This document shows positions 1 through 6,717 of a DNA stretch of 8,371 nt, in pieces. Origin of the DNA: an uncultured Roseburia sp. (GTDB taxonomy: Bacteria > Bacillota > Clostridia > Lachnospirales > Lachnospiraceae); the NCBI GenBank assembly GCA_945928585.1, contig CAMENQ010000088.1, positions 1 through 8,371 on the forward strand. The letters run 5' to 3'. Made by a program: the position numbers and the translations under genes. The first letter of the stretch is position 1, and every line of letters begins with the position of its first letter. The notes beneath the pieces are model-generated. The model had not been told where the DNA came from. It saw only the letters and a list, made by a program, of their open reading frames with translations, and ran no database searches.

Positions 1-394
1 CTATAACCTCGTATGTTTTTGTCTCATATACGGCAAATTCATATTCGCCTGTATCAAACTGCTTAACGACCTCCACAAATGCTTTTACTGCAAAAGAATA
101 ATGCTGCATAGAAACACTGAATTTTTTCTTCCCTGCTTCCTTATCCACAAATCTTTCCTGCATAAACTCATATTGTTCTAAAAGCTGTCTGGCATATGAT
201 AAAAATTCATTACCTGAATCCGTAACTGTTACACCTCTGCTGCTTCTTATAAAAAGCTCCATATCCAGTTCATCTTCAAGCTCTCTTATGGCACTTGAAA
301 GACTGGGCTGTGACATAAAAAGCAGCTCTGCCGCTTTATTCATAGAGTTACATTCTGCTACCGTTACTACATAGCGTATCTGCTGTATGGTCAT
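1..394 (-). CDS. LysR-type transcriptional regulator, N-terminal part (cut by window edge)
   Basis: This is a DNA-binding transcription regulator of the LysR family. The 131 visible codons begin MTIQQIRYVVTVAEC and hold the winged helix-turn-helix at residues 1-60 (NKAAELLFMSQPSLSSAIRE, then ELDMELFIRSSRGVTVTDSG), which is the classic LysR signature. A linker helix follows (about 60-88), and then the first strand of the effector-binding domain (FSVSMQHYSFAVKAFVEVV). Family members are about 300 residues, so over half lies beyond base 1. The ATG at 394-392 is fixed by an in-frame TAA three codons upstream. The best Shine-Dalgarno (GGAAGG, 409-414) is 14 nt away, which is long, and a three-codon ATG-AAT-AAG-TAA frame sits between them. 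A good sigma-A promoter precedes the gene. The effector and targets cannot be told from this part. Confidence 0.93.
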   Translation of the reverse strand, partial: MTIQQIRYVVTVAECNSMNKAAELLFMSQPSLSSAIRELEDELDMELFIRSSRGVTVTDSGNEFLSYARQLLEQYEFMQERFVDKEAGKKKFSVSMQHYSFAVKAFVEVVKQFDTGEYEFAVYETKTYEVI

Positions 395-435
395 TTTACT
401 TATTCATTCCTTCCGGGAGATTTTTTATAATCACA

Positions 436-464
436 ATTCTATCTTATTAAACAAATTTTTTCAA
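436..464 (-). promoter_or_regulatory. Sigma-A promoter of the LysR gene
   Basis: On the minus strand TTGAAA (464-459) and TAGAAT (441-436) are separated by exactly 17 nt, giving 5/6 matches to each consensus hexamer. Transcription should start near 429, leaving a leader of about 35 nt before the LysR ATG. A weak dyad ATAA-N13-TTAT (427-447) overlaps the -10 box and could be an autoregulatory LysR site, but this is speculative. The promoter lies just outside the 342-bp palindrome, so the LysR gene need not depend on read-through from spoIVB. Confidence 0.7.
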
Positions 465-485
465 GTCTTACATGCTTACCGTCCT

Positions 486-827
486 TAACAGTTCAGTCAC
501 GACGATACCTGAAACTTCAAAACGGGCTTTTATGGTGCCGTACACGTTCAGGTGGTTGTATATTATGTGCACAAGCATTGAGGATGCAATTAGAAATTTA
601 TTGATGTGCAGCAGCTATCTTCTTAGCAGAGGCCGTCTGTTTGAGGAAGTTGCTGAGAATTCAGACACTTCCGAGTTACGGCCGCCGCTTAGAAGATAGC
701 TACTGCACATCAATAAAATTTCTTATTGTCTCCGAAGCTTGTGCACATAATATACAACCACCTGACCATGTACGACACCATAAAAGCCCGTTTTGAAGTT
801 TCAGGTATCGTCGTGACTGAACTGTTA
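486..827. mobile_element. 342-bp near-perfect palindromic element (MITE-like or structured RNA)
   Basis: The left end (TAACAGTTCAGTCACGACG) is repeated as its reverse complement at the right end. The two arms match at 88 of 91 outer positions (486-576 against 827-737). Pairing weakens near 577-596, resumes at TTTATTGATGTGCAG and AGCTATCTTCT, and continues through GGCCGT/ACGGCC (631-636/678-683). It closes in a small hairpin, GGAAGT..CTGA-GAAT-TCAG..ACTTCC (645-672). Practically the whole segment therefore folds on itself. It lacks a convincing gene. Both ends read TA followed by ACAGTTCAG inward, compatible with a TA target duplication as in IS630/Tc1-type MITEs, though the TA could simply be part of the repeat. 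It begins one base after the first spoIVB stop codon and fills the gap to the LysR promoter. A highly structured non-coding RNA is the main alternative. That the palindrome exists is certain; its nature is inferred. Confidence 0.8.
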
Positions 828-1946
828 CTACTGCCCTAACATATTTTCAATAAAAATTCCATATCCTCTCGTTGAATCCTTTACAAACACATGTGTCACC
901 GCACCAACAAGCTTTCCGTCCTGCAATATAGGTGAGCCGCTCATTCCCTGCACTATACCATTTGTAAGCTTTAACAGTTCTTTATCAGTTATCTGAATAA
1001 CCATTCCTTTATTAGACTCACACTCTGTATCAACACTTTCTATATATATTTCATAATCCTTTACCTCTCCTGATACACATGTTCTTACATATGCTTTACC
1101 CACATGTATATCATATTTGCCTGCAATCTCCACCGGCTGTAAATCAAACTTTTCTATAAGCTCACCTGCATCTATGTTTCCATATATTCCAATACTTGTA
1201 TTTTCTTTTATTTCTCCCAGTATATTTTTATCTTCATAGCTTATAACTCCATAAAGTCCACCGGGGACTCCCGATTCACCTTTTTTTATTCCCCATATAC
1301 TTGCTCCATACAAAGTTCCTCCTGCTGCATTTAAAAGTTCACCTGTATCAACATCGCTGATTCCATGTCCTAAGGCTCCAAAAGTTCCATCACTTGTTAT
1401 ATATGTCATTGTACCTATACCCTGAGAATCGTCTCTTACCCATATACCAAGCTTGTATTCGCTTTCCGATACCTGTATTGGTGAAACCTTTATATCTATC
1501 AGCTTATTATTTCTTCTTACAGTAAGTACCACATCCTTATCACCATATTTGTTAATAAGAAAAATAAGCTGGCTTTTTGAACTGACGTCTATGTCATTTA
1601 TTGCTACTATATAATCTCCCGACTGTATTTTAGATATGGAAGGCTCATATGTCAGTCCGTCTGTTCCAACTATTGTTCCTGTACCTATAACCATTACCCC
1701 ATCTGTCTCAAGATATACACCTATAGGAAATCCGCATGCATATACTTCTTTTTGCCCTCCTATATCTACTGCCATATCGGAAGTATCACTGCTTTTATTT
1801 TTTTCAACATAATTTTCCATATATTTTGTCAGGCTGACGTCCGGCATTCTATTGTCTATATTTATTTTTACATAATAAAAAAGCAATGCCAAACCTGCTA
1901 TTAATACCATAATCAATACCCTTCTATACATTCCCTTTCTGCTCAT
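828..1946 (-). CDS. spoIVB: SpoIVB serine peptidase (stage IV sporulation protein B, family S55)
   Basis: SpoIVB is secreted from the forespore and triggers cleavage of pro-sigma-K by SpoIVFB in the mother cell. Numbered from the ATG at 1946, the protein has 372 residues. There is one N-terminal membrane anchor (about 9-26), a PDZ domain (about 70-155, with SISKIQSGDYIVAINDIDV) and the S55 peptidase domain. All three catalytic residues aligned to B. subtilis SpoIVB are present: His194 (GALGHGISD), Asp321 (ITDKELL) and Ser336 (IVQGMSGSPI). The family block GKLVGAVTHVF..GYGIFIENML follows. The protein is shorter than B. subtilis SpoIVB (about 425) in its N-terminal region, and only GQ follows the ENML block. 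Stops TAG and TAA are in tandem, and the TAA already belongs to the palindrome. A TTG at 1961 is in frame, but the Shine-Dalgarno GGGAGGG lies between it and the ATG, so the ATG is the start. spo0A, the usual downstream neighbour, is not here. Confidence 0.96.
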   Translation of the reverse strand: MSRKGMYRRVLIMVLIAGLALLFYYVKINIDNRMPDVSLTKYMENYVEKNKSSDTSDMAVDIGGQKEVYACGFPIGVYLETDGVMVIGTGTIVGTDGLTYEPSISKIQSGDYIVAINDIDVSSKSQLIFLINKYGDKDVVLTVRRNNKLIDIKVSPIQVSESEYKLGIWVRDDSQGIGTMTYITSDGTFGALGHGISDVDTGELLNAAGGTLYGASIWGIKKGESGVPGGLYGVISYEDKNILGEIKENTSIGIYGNIDAGELIEKFDLQPVEIAGKYDIHVGKAYVRTCVSGEVKDYEIYIESVDTECESNKGMVIQITDKELLKLTNGIVQGMSGSPILQDGKLVGAVTHVFVKDSTRGYGIFIENMLGQ

Positions 1947-1952
1947 TGTCTG

Positions 1953-1959
1953 CCCTCCC
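1953..1959 (-). promoter_or_regulatory. Ribosome binding site that fixes the spoIVB start
   Basis: GGGAGGG sits 6 nt before the ATG at 1946-1944, an ideal distance. Because it lies inside the longer reading frame that could open with TTG at 1961, it argues that this TTG is not used and that the mature start is MSRKGMYRR. Confidence 0.8.
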
Positions 1960-1965
1960 AAATTT

Positions 1966-1993
1966 AAAAAGGATAGGCATCTGCCTATCCTTT
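1966..1993 (-). terminator. Rho-independent terminator after the chemoreceptor gene
   Basis: AAAGGATAGGCA (1968-1979) is exactly repeated in inverse as TGCCTATCCTTT (1982-1993), giving an 11-12 bp stem with a tiny loop. Read on the minus strand, the stem is followed by TTTTTAAATTT, a terminator U-tract. It should stop transcripts of the chemoreceptor gene. It is placed oddly: the U-tract ends only a few bases before the spoIVB ribosome binding site, so it also lies in the spoIVB leader. Confidence 0.85.
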
Positions 1994-2002
1994 ACTTACT
2001 TT

Positions 2003-2032
2003 TATTATGTATTGATATATGGTTTTATAAAC
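2003..2032 (-). promoter_or_regulatory. Candidate sigma-G (forespore) promoter for spoIVB
   Basis: On the minus strand GTTTA (2032-2028) and CATAATA (2009-2003) are separated by 18 nt. The -10 fits the sigma-G consensus CATNHTA completely, and the -35 fits GHATR at 4 of 5 positions. spoIVB is a sigma-G (and weakly sigma-F) target in B. subtilis, which makes the match meaningful. The region is very AT-rich, however, so chance matches are likely. The start site would fall near 1996, a few bases before the terminator hairpin. The -35 also lies in a weak 9-bp inverted repeat (2028-2061) that spans the chemoreceptor stop codon. Confidence 0.4.
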
Positions 2033-2051
2033 TGTATAATTTTTACACTTT

Positions 2052-3785
2052 TTACAGTTTAAAGAATGACATATCACTATTCAATGCTTCTGCCAGATTT
2101 TTCAATTCACGTGCGGTATCTGCAAGAACATTTATAGTAGCATTAAGTTCTTCCATAGACGCTGTAGTTTCCTGTGCCGATGCTGCATTTTCTTCTGATA
2201 TGGCTGACAGATTTGATATAATGTCAACAATTTTATTTTTTGCATTATCACATAAAGCTGCACTGTCTTTAATAAGAGCTGTTCCGTCCTTTGCTACCTT
2301 TATGCCGTTACTTACGTCATTAAAGCTTGTCTTTGTATCATCAAGTTTTACCTGCTGTTCCTTTACAAGCTCTTTCGTCTGATTCATAGCTTCAATAGTT
2401 TTTCCTGCTTCAGCCTTAAGGTCATCTATTATATGCTGAATTTCAGCTGCCGCATTTTCTGACTGTGCAGCAAGATTTTGTATCTCAGTAGCAACAACTG
2501 CAAAGCCTTTTCCTGCTTCACCGGCTCTTGCTGACTCTATGGATGCATTAAGTGCCAAAAGCTGAGTCTGTGTAGTAATATCTGTAATAAGTGTAGCTGC
2601 CTCACTTATTTTTCCAACAGATGTATTTGTCAAATCAATCTGTACGCCAATATTTCCTATGGCTTCATTTGTTCTGTCATTTGATTCTGAAAGCTGTCCA
2701 ATAGTAGCAACAGACTTATCTCCTGACTGACCCATAGTTTCGGATGCCTGTGTAAGATTTTTTACATTACCAACAATATTTTCAATTAATTCTCCAATAT
2801 TTGCTACTTCCATAGAAGCATCCTGTATCTCCTCAGCCTGTGATACTGCACCTTTTGAAATATCTTCAACAGCACGGCTAATCTCATCTGCTGCTCCGCT
2901 TGACTGCGATGCCATATCATCCAGTGTATTTCCTGATGAATATACTGTATCTGCTGATATTTTAAGCTTTTCGACTATTTCGCGAAGTTTTCCAATAAGT
3001 CCTTCCAATGAATTGCCCATCTGTCCGATTTCATCATTTCTATTAAGAACAGAATTATCAACTACAGTATTAAGATTTCCCTGTGCAAGTTCTCCCAATG
3101 ACTTATTTGCCTTAACAATACATTTTGATATTCTGCCTGCCATCATATATCCTGCTACTGCAACTAATATAAGTGCCACAATACCTATAACAGCAATAGT
3201 TATGGTCTTTTCACTTATATAACTCTGTACTTCAGCTTGCGGCTCTCCAGCGAAAACCATACCTATAATCGTTCCATTGCTGTTTTTAAGAGGAATATAG
3301 CAGGCACAGTAATCTTTATTATTTATGACTATGTCCGATGTCTCATAAACCTCACCTTTACTTACCTTTTCCCACACCTCATCATCTGCATCTGTATCTA
3401 TGATACGCTTACCCGTTTCACTGCTTACAAGTGATGTAATCTTTCTTGTTTTACCATAGAAGATAGTAACATCTGCTTCATATCCGTCAGTGTATAAGTC
3501 TATCATTTCTATGTTTTCAGAAAGATTTACGTCTCCCTTCCATAAATCTCCGGAAGAATCAAGCCTGTAATCTCCCTCGATTTCTTCAAAGCCTGCCATA
3601 GTAGCCTGTGACAATAACCTTAAGCCGTCAATGGTTTCTGATTTTAAGCCGTCAGTAAGACTCCATGTTGAGAACAGAATCTCAACCATTGACACTAACA
3701 GTGCAGGCACTATAGCCAACAATACAAGCTTCACTTTAATGCTTATTTTCTTTCCCTGTTTTTTCTTTACTTTTTCTTCACTCAT
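2052..3785 (-). CDS. Methyl-accepting chemotaxis protein with an extracellular sensor domain
   Basis: This membrane chemoreceptor (577 residues) should relay an extracellular signal to CheA/CheW. Its layout is a lysine-rich cytoplasmic N-terminus; TM1 (about 17-39); an extracellular region of about 150 residues resembling a single Cache domain ([47 protein letters not shown]); TM2 (about 194-217); a HAMP linker (about 215-268); and a long helical signalling domain. The conserved hairpin tip is intact at about 399-440 ([20 protein letters not shown], then [14 protein letters not shown]). The C-terminus ends DMSFFKL with no CheR/CheB tethering pentapeptide. The ATG is supported by AAAGGAG 7 nt upstream (3793-3799). 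It looks monocistronic: it has its own promoters and a terminator. No chemotaxis or flagellar gene lies near it. The ligand is unknown; the adjacent transport operon hints at a nutrient, but that is only context. Confidence 0.95.
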   Translation of the reverse strand: MSEEKVKKKQGKKISIKVKLVLLAIVPALLVSMVEILFSTWSLTDGLKSETIDGLRLLSQATMAGFEEIEGDYRLDSSGDLWKGDVNLSENIEMIDLYTDGYEADVTIFYGKTRKITSLVSSETGKRIIDTDADDEVWEKVSKGEVYETSDIVINNKDYCACYIPLKNSNGTIIGMVFAGEPQAEVQSYISEKTITIAVIGIVALILVAVAGYMMAGRISKCIVKANKSLGELAQGNLNTVVDNSVLNRNDEIGQMGNSLEGLIGKLREIVEKLKISADTVYSSGNTLDDMASQSSGAADEISRAVEDISKGAVSQAEEIQDASMEVANIGELIENIVGNVKNLTQASETMGQSGDKSVATIGQLSESNDRTNEAIGNIGVQIDLTNTSVGKISEAATLITDITTQTQLLALNASIESARAGEAGKGFAVVATEIQNLAAQSENAAAEIQHIIDDLKAEAGKTIEAMNQTKELVKEQQVKLDDTKTSFNDVSNGIKVAKDGTALIKDSAALCDNAKNKIVDIISNLSAISEENAASAQETTASMEELNATINVLADTARELKNLAEALNSDMSFFKL

Positions 3786-3812
3786 AATCTTTCTCCTTTG
3801 AAAATATTTTAT

Positions 3813-3844
3813 GTATGCTAATCATTCCCAAATGAAAAACATAC
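3813..3844 (-). other. Possible small hairpin in the chemoreceptor leader
   Basis: GTATG (3813-3817) pairs with CATAC (3840-3844), and inside it AATG/CATT close a short loop, with a loose 5x5 interior between. It lies 14 nt upstream of the AAAGGAG ribosome binding site. The stems are short and AT-rich, so this may be chance. I see no known riboswitch consensus in the leader. Confidence 0.2.
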
Positions 3845-3954
3845 TAATTTTTAAAGCAAATTAACCTTTCCCCCAAAAAAGTACAAAAAACACCCTTAAA
3901 TATCAGAGCAATAAAAATATGTATTTGTATTTTTCACGAAAGTAATTTTAAGAT

Positions 3955-3983
3955 ATTGTATCATAATTTTCATATAAACACAA
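3955..3983 (-). promoter_or_regulatory. Chemoreceptor promoter, proximal copy
   Basis: On the minus strand TTGTGT (3983-3978) and TACAAT (3960-3955) have a 17-nt spacer. Transcription would start near 3948 and give a leader of about 160 nt. The -35 is moderate and the -10 good. It is one of two overlapping candidates in this otherwise gene-free 320-bp interval. No flagellar-type sigma-D motif (TAAA, about 15 nt, GCCGATA-like) is seen on this strand. Confidence 0.5.
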
Positions 3984-3987
3984 GCAT

Positions 3988-4016
3988 ATTATAAATTGTA
4001 ATTAGCATTTTAGCAA
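3988..4016 (-). promoter_or_regulatory. Chemoreceptor promoter, distal copy
   Basis: On the minus strand TTGCTA (4016-4011) and a perfect TATAAT (3993-3988) have a 17-nt spacer. The start site would fall near 3981, giving a leader of about 195 nt. The -35 box coincides with the left end of the small palindromic element, so part of this promoter may have been brought in by that element. Confidence 0.5.
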
Positions 4017-4113
4017 CAATCCAGCCCTGCCGATACCTGCAGTTTGGTGACCGGCTTCTATTGTGACGGATACGGCTTAGTGGTTCGCCACCATAGAAGC
4101 CGGTCATCAAGCT
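4015..4113. repeat. Small palindromic element, relative of the 342-bp palindrome
   Basis: The core is an inverted repeat at 4041-4113. TGACCGGCTTCTAT (4048-4061) pairs perfectly with 4093-4106. The stem extends outward through AG.TTG and inward through GTG.CG, around a 17-nt loop (4069-4085). The segment from 4015 aligns without gaps to the left arm of the large palindrome from 487: AACAATCCAG against AACAGTTCAG, a shared CGATACCTG, then GGCTT.TAT.GTG.CG and GTGGTT. This is about 47 matches in 72 positions by hand count. The right arm runs into the permease gene and includes its stop codon. No T-run follows on the minus strand, so it is not a standard terminator. A decayed or internally deleted copy of the same element family is the best reading. 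Confidence 0.7.
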
Positions 4114-5231
4114 TTGGAATTCTTCACCCACATTCCGGTTTTTGCTGCCATAACCACTACAGCCAGCAGTATTACTGTTCCCGCCAGAATATTTATTAAC
4201 AAAAACACACTAAGAATATCCTCATATGCCCTGGCTACATTTTCCCAAAAAGGATAAACTATCTCATCTAAATCCATTGCATTTATTCCAAAGCCTTTCA
4301 GGTGTTTCCACAAAGCTTCAACTGAATATCTGTCAGAATTTTCCACTATAAATATATCCCTTTTAGTGTTCTCTCTTTCTTTCTCATCTGACTTAATAAA
4401 ATACTTACATATATAATCATAGGCGTAATGTTTTATGGGATTTGTCATTATTACTTCATAGTCTGTAATTTCTGTTGTTCCGTCTATTTTTTCCAATGCT
4501 TCATAATTTACATAGAATGTAATCTCACCATTTCCGGAAGCATCGTTTATTTTATTGTCAGGTCTTTTATATACTCCTGATACTACATATTTTTCACCAT
4601 TTATGGTTACGGAAAGACCTGCCACATCATTAGAGCCAAACAACTGCCATGCTGCCTCTTCATCAAGCATAATGTAATCTTTCATTACATTATCTGTATT
4701 TATATATCCTCCACTTAAAAGTGTTAACGGATGAAGCGAAAAAAAATCATTGCCGACACCGTATATAATGCCATCTACAGATGCATTTCCATTTACGACG
4801 GTTCCATATCCTTTTGCAGAGTATCCGTCAGTCCATTTTTTTATTTCTTTTTCGTTATTCCTGTTTGTGGCTTTTATACTTCCATCACCATTTTCCTTAA
4901 GTGTTTTATTTATTTCGTATTCCAGCCTCATTATTTCCTCCTGAGAAAATCTGTCCTTAATACTGGTGTAACATGAAACCATTGCATAGTCGCCTCCGCC
5001 CCATACAAGCTGTGAATTCTGGTCAGGAACATTTTCCCTGCATTTATAAGACAATACGTTTACAGCCAGTATAACAATTAATGCCAACGCTATAACAAGA
5101 AGATTTCTTATGTAAAACAGCCTGTGATTATAAACACACTTTAAAAATTTTATAATTCCACATTTAACATAATTAATAAACCTTTGGAATTTTTCTATGA
5201 TGAATGTTATAAAAGGATTCTTTTTTATCAA
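4107..5231 (-). CDS. MacB/FtsX-type ABC permease, probably C-terminally truncated
   Basis: The 374 residues have a basic N-terminus, TM1 (about 42-61) and a large extracellular domain (about 63-335). The domain carries the MacB periplasmic-core pattern (LLSGGYINTDN, YIMLDEEAAWQLFG, then NDVAGLSVTINGEKYVVSGV at 201-220). TM2 follows (about 340-363). MacB/FtsX permeases have three helices after this domain; here the chain ends KTGMWVKNSKA just after the first of them. The 300 bp downstream encode nothing resembling the missing helices. The stop codon lies in the right arm of the palindrome, and the last few codons may derive from it. The start is TTG, with AGAGGTGA 6 nt upstream (5238-5245) and a TAG in frame just before, so no ATG alternative fits. 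It follows the adaptor gene by 28 bp and ends the operon. No partner ATPase is visible. It may be a decayed gene or a protein that works as an extracellular accessory domain. Confidence 0.75.
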   Translation of the reverse strand: MIKKNPFITFIIEKFQRFINYVKCGIIKFLKCVYNHRLFYIRNLLVIALALIVILAVNVLSYKCRENVPDQNSQLVWGGGDYAMVSCYTSIKDRFSQEEIMRLEYEINKTLKENGDGSIKATNRNNEKEIKKWTDGYSAKGYGTVVNGNASVDGIIYGVGNDFFSLHPLTLLSGGYINTDNVMKDYIMLDEEAAWQLFGSNDVAGLSVTINGEKYVVSGVYKRPDNKINDASGNGEITFYVNYEALEKIDGTTEITDYEVIMTNPIKHYAYDYICKYFIKSDEKERENTKRDIFIVENSDRYSVEALWKHLKGFGINAMDLDEIVYPFWENVARAYEDILSVFLLINILAGTVILLAVVVMAAKTGMWVKNSKA

Positions 5232-5237
5232 ACTAAA

Positions 5238-5245
5238 TCACCTCT
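5238..5245 (-). promoter_or_regulatory. Ribosome binding site supporting a TTG start
   Basis: AGAGGTGA lies 6 nt upstream of TTG at 5231-5229. The next in-frame ATG is about 100 codons further in, beyond the first membrane helix, so translation of the permease must begin at the TTG. Such weak starts usually lower expression relative to the upstream genes. Confidence 0.65.
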
Positions 5246-5259
5246 TATTCTTCCACTGC

Positions 5260-6702
5260 CTAATCGTCAGCCAGTCTCACCTGATCTCCCGGCTTTATAG
5301 CCTTGGTAGATGTGGTGATGACATATTCATATCCTTCTAATGCGCCGGTTATTGCGCTGTTTGCATCATCACTTGCCACGACCTCTACATCCACACGTTT
5401 TGCATAGTAACGATTTCCCAACGGACTGCTCTTCTGTCTGATAATCAGAATAAATTTTCCGTTATTGTCCTCTCTTATTGCTCCATTAGGTACTACCATA
5501 TTAAAGGAATTACTTTTATCTCCTATCGAAAAATTCAATTCAGTTCCTTCTGCAACATCACCTGTTACCTTTATGTCAATAAGCTTGGTTTTCCCCGGAT
5601 TTTCGCTGTTATTTCTTATGGCTGTCACCTGACCACTTACGTCATTATAGTACCAGCTTTCGTCTATATCAACAGTATCGCCTGCCTTTACCCTTTTAGC
5701 CTGTTCGTTTGTAACAGTGATAGTTGCTTCATATCCGTTGTCTTCATCTGCGATTGTAAGTATTGTTTCGCCTGCTGTTACGCTCTGACCTTTAATTACA
5801 TTTACACATGTCACTACACCTGATATTGGAGCATTTATTTTATTTCCTGTTCCCTCCTGATTTAATTTATCAAGTGCGCTCTGGGCATCCTTTACTTCCT
5901 GATATATTGCCATAAGCTCTATCTCTGAATTCATTTCATCAAGGATTTTCTGATGGGTTTCCTTTGCTTTTTCCAATTTTTCAGTGGTATCAGTCAATGT
6001 TTTATTAGCCTCACCAAGTTTTTTTGTTATATTATCCAATTCAGCCTGTTTTGCATTTATTTCTTCCTGTTTTGAGCTTATTGCATCACTTAAATCTTCT
6101 GTTTCATTGCTTTGAAGCTTTTCAAGTTCCTTTTGCAGGCTGTCAAGCTTAGACTGCATACTGTCTGACTGAGTCTGAATGGTTTTAACATTTTCACTTA
6201 AGGAATCAGACTGGCTTTCAAGACTATCCACTACACTGCTTGCCGAATTCAGCTTTGATTTATATGAAGCATAATCCACAGACTGGCCTGCCTCTGCCTT
6301 TGCCGTCATATCATCTGACACTTCATTCGTTACAACATATTTGTCATAAGCTTCCTTAGCATCTTCCAATGCTTTTTTTGCTGCCTGCACCTCACTGCCG
6401 TCACTGTCCTCAAACATAACAAGAAGTGCTCCTTCTGATATACTGTCTCCCTCTTTAACTGCTACAAGCTTAACCTTTTTTTCACTGTTTACTATTACAC
6501 TGTAGGGATTTGGAGCCGTTAATACACCCTGTCCTCTTACCCTGCTTGCTATATTGCCTGATTGGATACTTTGTGTTCCTACCTGTGGCAATGAATAATT
6601 CATTATGGTATTCGAAAAAAATGTTAAAACTAATAACACTACAAAAAATATAACGGCAAATTTTATTACCCATTTTCTATTATGTGCTTTTTTCTCTCTC
6701 AT
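5260..6702 (-). CDS. HlyD/MacA-type membrane-fusion adaptor protein
   Basis: This is an extracellular adaptor of the kind that works with MacB-type or other export machines; in Gram-positives it projects from the membrane into the wall. The 480 residues begin with one membrane anchor (about 12-30). The first half of a biotinyl-lipoyl domain follows (about 58-105, VKLVAVKEGDSISEGALLVM). Next is an unusually long coiled coil (about 104-285, rich in Gln, Lys, Glu and Ser). The second lipoyl half is at about 288-320 (NAPISGVVTCVNVIKGQSV, ETILTIAD), followed by a beta-barrel (about 321-400) and a membrane-proximal domain (about 400-480, with VVPNGAIREDNNGKFILI). All parts of the fold are present in the correct order. 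GGAGG 6 nt before the ATG and a 15-bp gap from the upstream permease gene indicate cotranscription. Substrate unknown. Finding it beside sugar-importer permeases is the odd feature. Confidence 0.92.
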   Translation of the reverse strand: MREKKAHNRKWVIKFAVIFFVVLLVLTFFSNTIMNYSLPQVGTQSIQSGNIASRVRGQGVLTAPNPYSVIVNSEKKVKLVAVKEGDSISEGALLVMFEDSDGSEVQAAKKALEDAKEAYDKYVVTNEVSDDMTAKAEAGQSVDYASYKSKLNSASSVVDSLESQSDSLSENVKTIQTQSDSMQSKLDSLQKELEKLQSNETEDLSDAISSKQEEINAKQAELDNITKKLGEANKTLTDTTEKLEKAKETHQKILDEMNSEIELMAIYQEVKDAQSALDKLNQEGTGNKINAPISGVVTCVNVIKGQSVTAGETILTIADEDNGYEATITVTNEQAKRVKAGDTVDIDESWYYNDVSGQVTAIRNNSENPGKTKLIDIKVTGDVAEGTELNFSIGDKSNSFNMVVPNGAIREDNNGKFILIIRQKSSPLGNRYYAKRVDVEVVASDDANSAITGALEGYEYVITTSTKAIKPGDQVRLADD

Positions 6703-6717
6703 TTTTTACCTCCATTT

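Noticed and set aside
472..699. Plus-strand 75-codon frame inside the 342-bp palindrome
   Set aside because: It is a by-product of the inverted repeat: no ribosome binding site, no recognisable domain, and it crosses the apical loop into the other arm.
1947..1961. Upstream TTG start for spoIVB at 1961
   Set aside because: The Shine-Dalgarno GGGAGGG lies inside this extension and is perfectly spaced for the ATG at 1946.
2200..3434. Plus-strand frames of 60-69 codons opposite the chemoreceptor
   Set aside because: They are antisense shadows of a clearly real, domain-complete gene; no start signals or homology are evident.
3786..3960. Cyclic-di-GMP or other riboswitch in the chemoreceptor leader
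   Set aside because: Looked for because such leaders occur before motility genes in Clostridia, but the conserved core motifs and stems are not visible; the leader is AT-rich and weakly structured.
4041..4113. Small palindrome as an ordinary rho-independent terminator of the transport operon
   Set aside because: The stem is strong, but the minus-strand sequence after it (TCACCAAACTGCAGG) has no U-tract, the loop is large, and the sequence is related to the other palindrome.
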